Assembly (NCBI GenBank): GCA_934098505.1
Contig: CAKOOR010000001.1
Span: 124,001 to 188,000 of the forward strand
Source of the DNA: an uncultured Bacilli bacterium
Lineage (GTDB): Bacteria; Bacillota_I; Bacilli_A; RF39; UBA660
Direction of reading: 5' to 3'
DNA length: 64,000 bases
Shown here piece by piece: positions 7,147-16,180 of the stretch; positions within the stretch are counted from its first letter, which is position 1, and every line of letters starts with the position of its first letter. The position numbers and the translations under genes were made by a program. The notes under the pieces were generated by a model. The model made no database searches, was not told the origin of the DNA, and saw only the letters and a list, made by a program, of their open reading frames with translations.

Positions 7147-7167
7147 AGAGAAGTTTTAGAAAAATAA

Positions 7168-7196
7168 TTTACTTTAAGTAGTTGTTTTGATATAAT
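7168..7196 (+). promoter_or_regulatory. Promoter of the coiled-coil protein gene
   Basis: TTTACT (7168-7173) and TATAAT (7191-7196) with 17-bp spacing lie about 28 bp before the start of the next gene. Confidence 0.6.
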
Positions 7197-7224
7197 TGTA
7201 AAAGAAAATAGGAGAGTTAGTGTG

Positions 7225-9369
7225 ATGAAAAATAATCAAGGCGTATTAAAGAAAATAGAGAATTTATTACAACCTGAGTCAACTATTTTAGTTGATATTC
7301 AAAAGAAGATAGATGATAACAATAATATAATTAATAGAAAAGCAGAAAATATTAATAAAAAACAAGAAAAAATTCAAAAAATTGAAGAAGAAATTATTAA
7401 TTTGAATGAAGAAAATAGTGTTCTTACTGAAGCTTTTGAAACATTAAAAGACAAGGATTTAAAATTGATAACTAATGTTTTAAAATTAAGTGTTGATGTA
7501 AAAAAGGATTGGGATAAATTAGTAAATCAATTTCCTTTACAAATAGAAATACGTAAGAATGATATCAATGATTTAAATAAAATAATTGAAGAAGATCAAG
7601 CTAAATTAGAAGATGCTAAAAATAGTATTAAAGATTTAGAAGCTTCTTTGGAAACAGCATATAGCAAACAAGATGCTTTGAGGCAATTAATTAAAGAAGC
7701 TATTAGTGATGGTTGTATGCGCACTCGTGCTTATGTTATTGAAGTTTTAAAAGGGGTTAAATTTACGGATGCTGATGCATATGAAACTGCAAAATTAATA
7801 ATGTTTCCTGAAGATGAATTGGTTCCATACTTTAAAAATTTTAAATTTGAAGAAATAAAAAATGATGAAGAGATTTATGTTGATTTAGATAATATTGTAG
7901 AATCATTAAAGAATGTTCAAATTGAAGAACCAGCATCTGAGAAAAAGAAAGAGGAAGAATCAAAACCTAATGATTTTTTGAGTGAATTTGAAGAGGATTT
8001 AAGTAATCTTGACAGTGAAAAAAATAGTATAGTAGAAGATAATGCTGATGCTTCTATTAAAGATACTATGAAAGAAGAACCAGTTACAGTTGAACAGTCA
8101 GAACCAGTTTTAGAAGAAACAAATACTTTTCAAGACCGTCTAGAAGATGAAACGCCAATATCATTTGAAGAATTAAGAGATTTATTTAATAATAAAACTA
8201 CTGATATTCCTGAGGATAATATGGTTACTGATACTACGAATGAAAAATTAGAAGACGAAGAAACGGCTATATCTTTAGAAGAGTTACAAAAGCAAATTAA
8301 TTGCGAATTTAAAAAGAATTTAGATAATAATACTTTAGAAAATACTAAAGAAGAAAAGTCTAATGAAATTCCTGTCCAAAATATAACAGAAGAAGTAAAA
8401 GAAGAACCAAAGGAAATAACATTTGATACTGAAAAGTTAGGATTGTTAGAGAAAAGGGAATGTGATATAAAGTTAATTAAGCCTTTTGATACAACAACAT
8501 TAGAACCTGATAAATTAAAAGAAATTTTAAAAGCAAGAAAAATCGATGTTGCAAATGTTGGACTAGTGATATATAAAAATGGTTTGCAAAATTATTTAGA
8601 CAATCTTGATGCTTTGAGTGAATATGGGTATAAACCAAGTAGCATGGAAATTCAAAAGAATGGTAATATCTTATGCTATATTAGTAATGCTGATTTATAT
8701 AAAAATTTAAAAACTTTAAAAGATTATAAAATAGATTTAAAAATGCCTAGTGGTCATTTAGCTTTTAATGTTTTAGCAGTAGAACCTAAAGAACTTATTG
8801 ACAGAATTGATATGTTAATAGAAAATAAGCAAAGTGATTTAATTACTTATGATGTAAATGCTCTTTCTTTAGATGTTAATGCTATATTAAAAAGAATTGC
8901 GTTTTGTATAGAATATAATATTCCTTATACAGAAGAAAAAAACAATGTTTTAGTTTATAATAGTTATGTATTTAATCAAAAAGTATTAGAAAGTTTAGTA
9001 GAAAAAGAAGTTAATTTAGGTGCTGATTATAAGAGAGTTACAGATGGTGTAAGTGGTGTAATTGATGGCAGTCTTTTGGAAGTATTAAAAGAAAATTTAA
9101 ATAGTGATAAAGAAATAAAATTAACAGATGCTGATAAATTTGATGAATTTACAAGATTAGAACAAAAATTAGAAAGTATTTGTGTTTGCAAAGGTAATGC
9201 TTATATTATTAAAGGAATGAGCTTTTCTAAAGAGAATACTAAACGTAATTTAATTACTTTAATTAATAACGTTTCAGAAAAAAATGATAAGGATTTATTA
9301 ATAGCTAGTTTATTTTATAATTCTTATAAGACTTTAGATGACCTTAAGGTTGCTTTAGAAAGTATGTAG
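7225..9369 (+). CDS. Large coiled-coil protein of unknown function
   Basis: 714 residues from the ATG at 7225 (GGAG at 7211; a GTG at 7222 is an alternative). Not recognised. Residues about 10-160 are strongly coiled-coil (KIDDNNNIINRKAENINKK and heptad-rich continuation). A short globular piece contains DGCMRTRAYVIEVLKG. Residues about 235-420 are acidic, Glu/Lys-rich and probably disordered. The C-terminal 300 residues look globular, with repeated ETNxL-like helices. There is no signal peptide or membrane segment, so it is probably cytoplasmic, perhaps a structural or scaffold protein. It shares a transcript with the small gene at 9379. Confidence 0.6.
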   Translation: MKNNQGVLKKIENLLQPESTILVDIQKKIDDNNNIINRKAENINKKQEKIQKIEEEIINLNEENSVLTEAFETLKDKDLKLITNVLKLSVDVKKDWDKLVNQFPLQIEIRKNDINDLNKIIEEDQAKLEDAKNSIKDLEASLETAYSKQDALRQLIKEAISDGCMRTRAYVIEVLKGVKFTDADAYETAKLIMFPEDELVPYFKNFKFEEIKNDEEIYVDLDNIVESLKNVQIEEPASEKKKEEESKPNDFLSEFEEDLSNLDSEKNSIVEDNADASIKDTMKEEPVTVEQSEPVLEETNTFQDRLEDETPISFEELRDLFNNKTTDIPEDNMVTDTTNEKLEDEETAISLEELQKQINCEFKKNLDNNTLENTKEEKSNEIPVQNITEEVKEEPKEITFDTEKLGLLEKRECDIKLIKPFDTTTLEPDKLKEILKARKIDVANVGLVIYKNGLQNYLDNLDALSEYGYKPSSMEIQKNGNILCYISNADLYKNLKTLKDYKIDLKMPSGHLAFNVLAVEPKELIDRIDMLIENKQSDLITYDVNALSLDVNAILKRIAFCIEYNIPYTEEKNNVLVYNSYVFNQKVLESLVEKEVNLGADYKRVTDGVSGVIDGSLLEVLKENLNSDKEIKLTDADKFDEFTRLEQKLESICVCKGNAYIIKGMSFSKENTKRNLITLINNVSEKNDKDLLIASLFYNSYKTLDDLKVALESM

Positions 9370-9378
9370 GAGGTTAGT

Positions 9379-9666
9379 ATGCAATATTTGAAAAATTATG
9401 ATTTTAATGATGATGAAATAAAATGGTTAGAAGTCAATATTCCTAATGTTCTAAAAAAAGCCTTAATAGAAGAAGAAAAGTTAGTAAGTGCTAATATCAA
9501 GTATTTAAAAGAATTAGGTATTGAAAATTATAAAGAAATATTCAATAATTACTATAATATGTTTTTAATGGATAATAGTGCTTTTATAGAAATATTTAAT
9601 AAATATGATCAAACAGATTTAATTGATAAATTAAAGAAAAATATAGCGATTGTAGAATATCTATAA
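9379..9666 (+). CDS. Hypothetical protein (95 aa)
   Basis: Begins 9 bp after the coiled-coil gene with AGGAGG-like ribosome site (taggaggttagt), so it is translated from the same transcript. The protein is small, soluble-looking and rich in Asn, Lys and Ile (MQYLKNYDFNDDEIKWLEV). No family was recognised. The stop codon lies inside the terminator hairpin that follows. Likely a partner of the upstream coiled-coil protein, by adjacency only. Confidence 0.6.
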   Translation: MQYLKNYDFNDDEIKWLEVNIPNVLKKALIEEEKLVSANIKYLKELGIENYKEIFNNYYNMFLMDNSAFIEIFNKYDQTDLIDKLKKNIAIVEYL

Positions 9667-9676
9667 TCGTTTTTTT
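9647..9676 (+). terminator. Terminator overlapping the end of the 95-aa gene
   Basis: CGATTGTAG (9647-9655) pairs with CTATAATCG (9661-9669) with one G-U pair, then seven T. Confidence 0.85.
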
Positions 9677-9787
9677 CTTTCTTTTAGTATTAATCTTTGA
9701 TATAATATGGAAAGAAATGACAAGTATTTTATTACTTATAAATAAAAAAGAAAGGATACTCGAGTTTACTTACTTGATGGAAAAAAT

Positions 9788-11914
9788 ATGAATTACTTAG
9801 ATACTTTAAATGATGAGCAAAGAAAAGCCGTTATGCATCTTGAAGGACCATGTTTGGTTTTAGCGGGCGCTGGTTCTGGCAAGACAAGAGTTTTAACAAC
9901 AAGAATTGCTTATCTAATTGATAAGGGAATACCTTCTTATAATATTTTAGCGATAACATTTACTAATAAGGCTGCCAAAGAAATGAAAGAACGAGTTTTG
10001 GCGTTAGTACCGGAAAGTCATGCTTTTGTTGGAACTTTTCATTCCTTAGGAGTAAGAATTTTAAGAGAAAATTATGCTGAGTGTAATTTGGGATCTAATT
10101 TTACTATTTTAGATAGTGATGATGTCTTAAGTTTAGTTAAAAGAATTATGAAAGATAAAGGAATTGATCCTAAAGAGATAGCACCTTCTTATGTTCGTAA
10201 TCGAATTAGTTTTATTAAAAATGAAAATCTAAGTTCAAGAGAGATTGATAATTTATTTAATACTGCTATTGAAAAACAAGTTTTAGAAATTTATGAAACT
10301 TATCAAAAATTAATTCATAAAAATAATTCGGTTGATTTTGATGATTTGCTAGTGTTACCAGTAGAGTTATTTAAAAAATATCCTGAGGTATTGGAAAAAT
10401 ATCAAGAAAGATTTAAATATATATTAGTTGATGAATATCAGGATACCAATGAAGTACAATATCAATTTAATAAATTATTGGCTGGTAAATATCGTAATTT
10501 GTTTGTAGTAGGTGATGCTAACCAATCAATTTATGGGTTTCGTAATGCCAACTTTAGAAATATTTTAAACTTTGAAAAAGATTATAAAGATGCTTTTGTT
10601 GTAACTTTAGAAAGTAATTATCGTAGTACGAATAATATTTTAGAGTGCGCTAACTGTGTTATTAAAAATAATAAAGAAAGAAAAGAACTTAATTTAAAAG
10701 GGACTATTGGTGAAGGCGTTAAGACTAAGTATATTACTTGTGAAACTGGTAGGGCGGAAGCTATAACAATCATTGAAGAAATAAAAAAACTTTATAATCA
10801 AGGTTATGATTATAAAGATATTGGTATTTTATATCGAACTAATGGTCAGTCCCGTTTATTAGAAGAAGTTTTTTTAAAGGAGAATATTCCCTATAATGTC
10901 GTTGGTGCTTATTACTTCTATCAAAGAAAAGAAATCAAAGATTTATTAAGTTATTTAAAACTAATTAATAATCAAGATGATGATATTGCTCTAAGAAGAA
11001 TAATTAATGAACCTAAAAGGGGGATTGGCGAGAAAGCAGTTGAGTCTTTAAGAAATACAGCTTTAATAAATGGTACTAGTATGTTTAAGGCTATTAGTAA
11101 GGGTAAAGAACTTATTTTTAAAGATTTAATTAACGATATGATTAAAGCTCAAGAGGATTTATCATTAACTGAGTTTATTGATTATGTTATTGATAAGAGT
11201 GGTATAAGAGCTAGTTTAACTGAAGAAAAATCTTTAGAAAATGATTTAAGATTAGATAACTTGGAAGAATTTAAGTCAGTAACAGCTTCGTTTGAAGAAA
11301 GAACTGGGTCAGTTAATTTAAATGATTTTTTAGAAGAAATATCTTTAGTAGCAGATATAAGTGAACATAAAGAAGAAAAAGATGCAGTAACTTTAATGAC
11401 TATTCATAGTGCTAAAGGCTTAGAGTTTGATTGTGTTTTCTTATGTGGTTTAGAAGAGGGAATATTTCCTCATCAAAATTCCTTTGGCAGTGAAGCAGAA
11501 ATTGAAGAAGAAAGACGTTTGTGCTATGTTGGAATTACAAGAGCACGGAAAGTTTTGTATCTAACTAATGCTCATAGTCGTATTCTTTATGGCCGTGAGC
11601 AAGTTAATCCTCCATCACGTTTTATAAAGGAGATTAATAAAGAACTATTAGATGTAAGAGTAAATAGTCTGGGGTTAGAACGTTTACGCAGTAAAAATGT
11701 TGGCAAGATCCCGACATTTTCTAATAAGAGTAGTTTCTATAATAGTGATGATAAAACTGCAGAATATAAAGTAGGAAATCATATAATGCACTCTTTGTAC
11801 GGTAGAGGGACGATTGTGGCAATGGACGATACTTTTTATACCGTGGCTTTTAGTAGTCGTTTCGGGATAAAGAAAATAATGAAGAATTTTAAGGGAATAA
11901 GAAAGGTAGATTAA
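9788..11914 (+). CDS. pcrA: ATP-dependent DNA helicase PcrA/UvrD
   Basis: 708 residues, superfamily 1A 3'-5' helicase of repair and replication-conflict resolution. It shows LNDEQRKAV (Q motif), Walker A AGAGSGKTRVL near residue 27, ITFTNKAAKEMKER (motif Ia), VDEYQDTN (motif II) near 216, GDANQSIYGFRNAN (motif III), ESNYRST (motif IV), TIHSAKGLEFD (motif V) and YVGITRARKVLYL (motif VI). The C-terminal segment YKVGNHIMHSLYGRGTI resembles the Tudor-like RNA-polymerase-binding domain of PcrA. No ligase gene follows; a nucleotidyltransferase starts 1 bp after its stop. The leader of about 80 bp has a TATAAT at 9701. Confidence 0.95.
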   Translation: MNYLDTLNDEQRKAVMHLEGPCLVLAGAGSGKTRVLTTRIAYLIDKGIPSYNILAITFTNKAAKEMKERVLALVPESHAFVGTFHSLGVRILRENYAECNLGSNFTILDSDDVLSLVKRIMKDKGIDPKEIAPSYVRNRISFIKNENLSSREIDNLFNTAIEKQVLEIYETYQKLIHKNNSVDFDDLLVLPVELFKKYPEVLEKYQERFKYILVDEYQDTNEVQYQFNKLLAGKYRNLFVVGDANQSIYGFRNANFRNILNFEKDYKDAFVVTLESNYRSTNNILECANCVIKNNKERKELNLKGTIGEGVKTKYITCETGRAEAITIIEEIKKLYNQGYDYKDIGILYRTNGQSRLLEEVFLKENIPYNVVGAYYFYQRKEIKDLLSYLKLINNQDDDIALRRIINEPKRGIGEKAVESLRNTALINGTSMFKAISKGKELIFKDLINDMIKAQEDLSLTEFIDYVIDKSGIRASLTEEKSLENDLRLDNLEEFKSVTASFEERTGSVNLNDFLEEISLVADISEHKEEKDAVTLMTIHSAKGLEFDCVFLCGLEEGIFPHQNSFGSEAEIEEERRLCYVGITRARKVLYLTNAHSRILYGREQVNPPSRFIKEINKELLDVRVNSLGLERLRSKNVGKIPTFSNKSSFYNSDDKTAEYKVGNHIMHSLYGRGTIVAMDDTFYTVAFSSRFGIKKIMKNFKGIRKVD

Positions 11915-11915
11915 G

Positions 11916-12809
11916 ATGGAATTAGTAATTATGGCCGCCGGTATGGGTTCAAGATTTGGCGGTTTAAAACAAATTGAACCAATGGGCCCTAATGGCGAAT
12001 TTATTATCGATTATTCGATTTATGATGCGATTAAAGCTGGTTTTGATAAAGTAGTATTTATTATTAAAAGAGAGAATGCCGAAATTTTTAAAGAAACAAT
12101 TGGCAAAAGAGTTGAGGGTAAAATTGCTGTAAGTTATGTATATCAAGATATGGATAATATTCCTAAAGAATATCTAGATAACAAAAGAGTTAAACCATGG
12201 GGGACTGCACATGCCATTTATTGTTGCAAGGATGTTGTTAAAGATAATTTTGCTATTATCAATGCTGATGATTTTTATGGCCGAGATGCTTATATTAAAG
12301 CAGCCGAGTTCTTAAAAAGTGGAATTACCGGTCGCAATTTTGGAATGATTGGTTACTTGGCAAGTAATACACTTACAGCAAACGGAGCCGTAAAACGTGG
12401 AGTTTGCTCTTCTAATAATGGTTATTTAACTAGTCTAGTAGAATCAAAAGTTGAAGAAGTAGATGGTGTTATTACTGCTAGTCCTTTAAATGGTGATGCA
12501 GCCTTTAGGGTATGTAATGATACTTTGGTTTCCATGAATATGTTTTTATTTACTAAAGATATTTTTGATATTTTAGATGAAGATATATTAACTTATTTTG
12601 AAGAACATAAGGCTGATTTAACTGAAGGTGAATTTTTAATACCTGATGTGGTATGTAATCATATTGCTAAGAAAGATATAACAGTTAAGGTTATTGATAC
12701 TAGTAGTGTTTGGTATGGAGTAACTTATCGCGAAGATGCTAATATGGTAAAAGAATCATTAAAAGAATTAATTGAGTCAGGCTCTTATCCACAAGAATTA
12801 TGGAATTAG
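11916..12809 (+). CDS. Sugar-phosphate nucleotidyltransferase family protein
   Basis: 297 residues. The N-terminus MELVIMAAGMGSRFGGLKQ carries the GxGxRxxxLT/K-type signature of NTP transferases that activate sugar 1-phosphates. A metal-binding-type aspartate pair is seen in NADDFYGRDAY near 110. It lacks the features of true GalU or GlmU, so the substrate is unknown. The start lies 1 bp after the pcrA stop, implying translational coupling. The surface-glycan cluster nearby suggests a role in making a nucleotide sugar. A terminator follows at 12812. Confidence 0.75.
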   Translation: MELVIMAAGMGSRFGGLKQIEPMGPNGEFIIDYSIYDAIKAGFDKVVFIIKRENAEIFKETIGKRVEGKIAVSYVYQDMDNIPKEYLDNKRVKPWGTAHAIYCCKDVVKDNFAIINADDFYGRDAYIKAAEFLKSGITGRNFGMIGYLASNTLTANGAVKRGVCSSNNGYLTSLVESKVEEVDGVITASPLNGDAAFRVCNDTLVSMNMFLFTKDIFDILDEDILTYFEEHKADLTEGEFLIPDVVCNHIAKKDITVKVIDTSSVWYGVTYREDANMVKESLKELIESGSYPQELWN

Positions 12810-12811
12810 GG

Positions 12812-12839
12812 AGTATTATCGCAGGATAATATTCTTTTT
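12812..12839 (+). terminator. Terminator after the nucleotidyltransferase gene
   Basis: AGTATTATC (12812-12820) pairs with GATAATATT (12825-12833) across a GCAG loop, followed by five T. Confidence 0.8.
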
Positions 12840-12974
12840 CGCTGGAGAAAATGTGTTTAAAAAAATAGTTTGGTTAAGCTAAACTAGAAATTTAGAGAAT
12901 AATTGGCTACTAGATGGCTAAAATAGCTAGTTGCAAAATTAGTAAAAAGCATTAAAATGAAATAAGTGATGTAA

Positions 12975-13463
12975 ATGCAGAAATATATAATTAATAATAT
13001 GAGTGGTTATTTAATAAAAGATATAAAAATAAGTGATACAGATTTTAACTATTTATATAGTAAACACATGATAATAGAGCTAAGTTGTTTGCAGGAAAAA
13101 AAGTATAAATGTAAATATTTTTTAAGTGAAATAGGCTATCTTTTTTTAGAACTAGGTAATTATGAAAAAAGATTTAATATATTGAATAAATATGTTGATT
13201 TAAGAAGTAATATGAGTTTTATGAATAAGGATTATTTACGTAATTTAGATAAAATATATCCTAGTGATGATAAGAATTTAAAATATCCAATATGTTTTTA
13301 TAATGGTCAAATATATAGTTTAGAAAGTATTATAACAAGAATAATTAATAGTAATAAAGATTATCATATTTATAAAATTAAGAATGATTATTTTATCAAA
13401 AAAGATGAGAAAATAGTCTTTAAAATAACTTATAGAAGTAGTGGTGTTTATAGTTTAAGATAG
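12975..13463 (+). CDS. Hypothetical protein (162 aa)
   Basis: A soluble, Lys/Asn/Tyr-rich protein (MQKYIINNMSGYLIKDIKIS). No signal peptide, membrane segment or known motif was recognised. The ribosome site is weak (aataagtgatgtaa). It has no tight operon partner; the next gene has its own promoter. Codon use matches the neighbours, so it looks like a real gene, probably lineage-specific. Confidence 0.55.
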   Translation: MQKYIINNMSGYLIKDIKISDTDFNYLYSKHMIIELSCLQEKKYKCKYFLSEIGYLFLELGNYEKRFNILNKYVDLRSNMSFMNKDYLRNLDKIYPSDDKNLKYPICFYNGQIYSLESIITRIINSNKDYHIYKIKNDYFIKKDEKIVFKITYRSSGVYSLR

Positions 13464-13482
13464 ATTATTTTCATGAAAATGC

Positions 13483-13511
13483 TTGCATGCGTTACCAAAA
13501 TATTGTATAGT
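13483..13511 (+). promoter_or_regulatory. Promoter of the 175-aa hypothetical gene
   Basis: TTGCAT (13483-13488) and TATAGT (13506-13511), spacing 17 bp, about 30 bp before the preferred ATG at 13541. Confidence 0.6.
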
Positions 13512-13540
13512 TGTGTTCTAATGTTATAGGGAAGTTGTTT

Positions 13541-14068
13541 ATGGAAAGTAATATTTATATAAAAAGAGATAGAGATGATATGAGTGTTAGTCGTTCACTT
13601 AATTTAGGGGGGTTAGATAGTTTTTGGCATTTACATGAAGAAAATAATGGTTATGTATTAACTTGTGAAGATTACGTAAAAACTTATCCAAGTATGGCGG
13701 TGGTTAATAAATATTTTATCAGTTTAGAAGAATTTTTACATAGTGGTAAATATATTGGTCTTGATTTTCAAAGAACAAAGATTATAAAAGATGCTGATGA
13801 AGGATTCGATAGCAGTTATACTAAATATAATCGTCTTTCAGTGTATATAGCTTTATTTGAAAAAGATGGGATTATTTTAGCTTATTATTTAAATGATCTT
13901 TTCGATTATCATAAATATGTAGTTATTCCAAAATATTATACTCAAGATGGCAATTACGAGTTAATTGGTAAAGAACCAATGATTAGTTTTAGAAGCGCTA
14001 TTTATGATGAAATTATTAAACAGGAAAGTGAACCTAAAAATAAAGGATTAACCTTGCAAAAAGATTAG
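13541..14068 (+). CDS. Hypothetical protein (175 aa)
   Basis: The ATG at 13541 is preferred over an upstream TTG (13511) because the TTG falls on the promoter and AGGGAAG precedes the ATG. The protein begins MESNIYIKRDRDDMSVSRS and has several aromatic-rich strands but no recognisable motif, signal or membrane segment. No conserved partner is adjacent. Function unknown. Confidence 0.55.
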   Translation: MESNIYIKRDRDDMSVSRSLNLGGLDSFWHLHEENNGYVLTCEDYVKTYPSMAVVNKYFISLEEFLHSGKYIGLDFQRTKIIKDADEGFDSSYTKYNRLSVYIALFEKDGIILAYYLNDLFDYHKYVVIPKYYTQDGNYELIGKEPMISFRSAIYDEIIKQESEPKNKGLTLQKD

Positions 14069-14234
14069 TTCTTTATTTTTTTGTTTTTTTTAAATATAGG
14101 TATAATTTTTTAAACATACTTTTCTTTGTGGGTGGTTGTGGGAAGTAATGATAAATATTATAAAATTGTTTTAATAATTACTAAATTAATGGAAAAACAA
14201 GCAGATATATGATATATTGATATCGAGGTTTGTT

Positions 14235-14657
14235 ATGATTAAAAAAATGTATACAAAGTATAAAGAAATAATTAATTATTTAATATTTGGCGTATTGACA
14301 ACGGTTATTAGTCTTATCGTTTATTATGGGCTAACATTTACGATAATTAATCCTGATAATGCTCTAATGCTACAAGTTGCTAATATTATTTCATGGATTG
14401 CTGGAGTTTTATTCGCTTATTTTACTAATCGTAAATATGTCTTTGAGTCAAAGAATACTAATAAAGTCAAAGAATTTATATCGTTTGTAGGAGCTAGAAT
14501 TACAACTTTACTTTTAGATATGGCTATTATGGGAATTGGTGTAACAATTTTACATGGCAATGATAAAATTATGAAACTAATTAGTCAAGTTTTAGTTATT
14601 GTTGGTAATTATATATTAAGTAAGGTATTTGTTTTTAGAAAGAAGGAAGAAAAATGA
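14235..14657 (+). CDS. GtrA family membrane protein
   Basis: 140 residues with four predicted membrane helices, starting MIKKMYTKYKEIINYLIFGV, with the FxxNRKYVFES signature between helices 2 and 3 and a closing SKVFVF motif, all typical of GtrA/DPMS proteins that help flip polyprenyl-phosphate sugars. GAGG at 14225 supports the ATG at 14235. It stops at TGA overlapping the galE start by 4 bp. With the GT2 and GT-C-like genes downstream it forms a plausible polyprenyl-phosphate-sugar pathway for envelope glycan decoration. Confidence 0.85.
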   Translation: MIKKMYTKYKEIINYLIFGVLTTVISLIVYYGLTFTIINPDNALMLQVANIISWIAGVLFAYFTNRKYVFESKNTNKVKEFISFVGARITTLLLDMAIMGIGVTILHGNDKIMKLISQVLVIVGNYILSKVFVFRKKEEK

Positions 14658-15658
14658 AAGTTTTAGTTACAGGTTGTTGTGGATATATAGGAAGTCATAC
14701 TTGTGTTGAACTTCTTAAAGCTGGATATGAAGTTGTTGGTTTGGATAATTTTTCTAATAGTAAAAAAGATGTATTAGATAGAATTTTTATGATTACCAAT
14801 GAAGAAATTACTTTTTATGAAGGAGATATGCAAAATATTGATATCTTAAGAAGAATTTTTAGTGAAAATAAGATTACAAGTGTAATTGATTTTGCAGCCT
14901 ATAAAGCTGTAGGCGAGTCAGTTAGTAAACCAATTGAATACTATATGAATAATGTTTCTTCAGTTTTAAATCTACTTAAAGCCATGAAGGAATATGATGT
15001 TAAAAATTTAGTATTTTCATCATCAGCAACTGTTTATGGTAATCCTGAGATTGTTCCTATTACTGAAGAATGTAAAACTGGGGGAACAACAAACCCTTAT
15101 GGAACGAGTAAGTTATTTGTTGAACAAATTCTTAAAGATACCTATAATGCCGATAAGACTAATGATTTTTGCATTTTAAGATATTTTAATCCGATTGGTG
15201 CTCATGATAGCGGTCTTTTAGGGGAGAATCCCAATGGAGTACCCGCTAATTTAATGCCTTATATTTGCCGAGTTGCTAGTAAAAAATTAGACCATTTGAG
15301 TATTTATGGTAATGATTATGATACTAAAGATGGAACCGGCGTTAGAGATTATATTCATATTATGGACTTAGCAAGAGGTCATGTTCTAGCTTTAAAAAAA
15401 TTAGAAAAAGAGCATAGTGGTCTATATATTTATAATCTTGGGATGGGTAAGGGCGTAAGTGTTTTAGAAATGGTTGAAGCTTTTAAGAAAGTTAATAAGA
15501 TTGATGTACCTTATGTTATTGCACCTAGACGTCCAGGTGATATTGCCAAGTGTTATAGTGATCCTAGTAAAGCTTTTGAAGAATTAGGATTTACTTGTGA
15601 AAAAACTTTAGAAGATATGGTAAGTAGTGCTTGGAATTATGAAAGAAAGAATATTTAA
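14654..15658 (+). CDS. galE: UDP-glucose 4-epimerase GalE
   Basis: 334 residues of the extended short-chain dehydrogenase family. The NAD-binding loop is VTGCCGYIGSHTCVELL (Rossmann GxxGxxG), the catalytic Ser/Tyr/Lys are in SSSATVYG and NPYGTSKLFVEQ (YxxxK), and NPIGAH with GRRDY-like VRDYIHIMDLARGH are GalE hallmarks. It interconverts UDP-Glc and UDP-Gal (possibly GlcNAc forms). It overlaps the GtrA-like gene by 4 bp, supplying nucleotide sugar for the glycan cluster. Confidence 0.93.
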   Translation: MKVLVTGCCGYIGSHTCVELLKAGYEVVGLDNFSNSKKDVLDRIFMITNEEITFYEGDMQNIDILRRIFSENKITSVIDFAAYKAVGESVSKPIEYYMNNVSSVLNLLKAMKEYDVKNLVFSSSATVYGNPEIVPITEECKTGGTTNPYGTSKLFVEQILKDTYNADKTNDFCILRYFNPIGAHDSGLLGENPNGVPANLMPYICRVASKKLDHLSIYGNDYDTKDGTGVRDYIHIMDLARGHVLALKKLEKEHSGLYIYNLGMGKGVSVLEMVEAFKKVNKIDVPYVIAPRRPGDIAKCYSDPSKAFEELGFTCEKTLEDMVSSAWNYERKNI

Positions 15659-15703
15659 TAAAATAAAAAGTAAGGAAAATAAAAAAGAATAAGAGGAATA
15701 TTT

Positions 15704-16147
15704 ATGAATAATAAAAAAATAGGGTTGGCAGTTGAAGATAGAATACATTTTTTAGGACTTAATCAAAAAAGTTTTGCTGAAAAGTTATTTATGAGTGAAA
15801 AAGAGTTGAAAGAATATTTAAAAGGTAAGAAAGATTTTTCTTTAGAATTAATTTCTTTAATTGCCCTTAATTTACAAACCACACCAGAGAACTTGATGTT
15901 TTCAAAAGAAAATAAATTATTATTTAGAAGTTATTTAGAAAATCAAGCTCGCCGTAGAAAATTAAAGAAGGTTGGCGATATTGCTGGCGTTATTGGGGGG
16001 ATTATTATATGTATTTGTCTATGTATAATGGATGTTACTTTAGCGTTTAACAATATTAGTTCTACTTCGTGGTTAATTATTTTTTCAATAATAATTATTA
16101 TGTTTTTAATTATTGATATCGTAAATAAAGTTCAAAGCAAATTTTAG
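15704..16147 (+). CDS. XRE-type HTH protein with two membrane helices
   Basis: 147 residues. The N-terminal half (RIHFLGLNQKSFAEKLFMSEKE to LISLIALNLQTTPENLMF) fits a Cro/C1-type helix-turn-helix, and a basic RRRKLKK stretch precedes two hydrophobic helices (about 88-107 and 118-140). Membrane-anchored XRE proteins of this layout are often sensors or regulators of envelope genes. It sits inside the glycan cluster with AGAGGA upstream. Its DNA target is unknown. Confidence 0.65.
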   Translation: MNNKKIGLAVEDRIHFLGLNQKSFAEKLFMSEKELKEYLKGKKDFSLELISLIALNLQTTPENLMFSKENKLLFRSYLENQARRRKLKKVGDIAGVIGGIIICICLCIMDVTLAFNNISSTSWLIIFSIIIIMFLIIDIVNKVQSKF

Positions 16148-16180
16148 ATTCTTAAGAAACTAAAAGAAAGAGAGAAGTTT

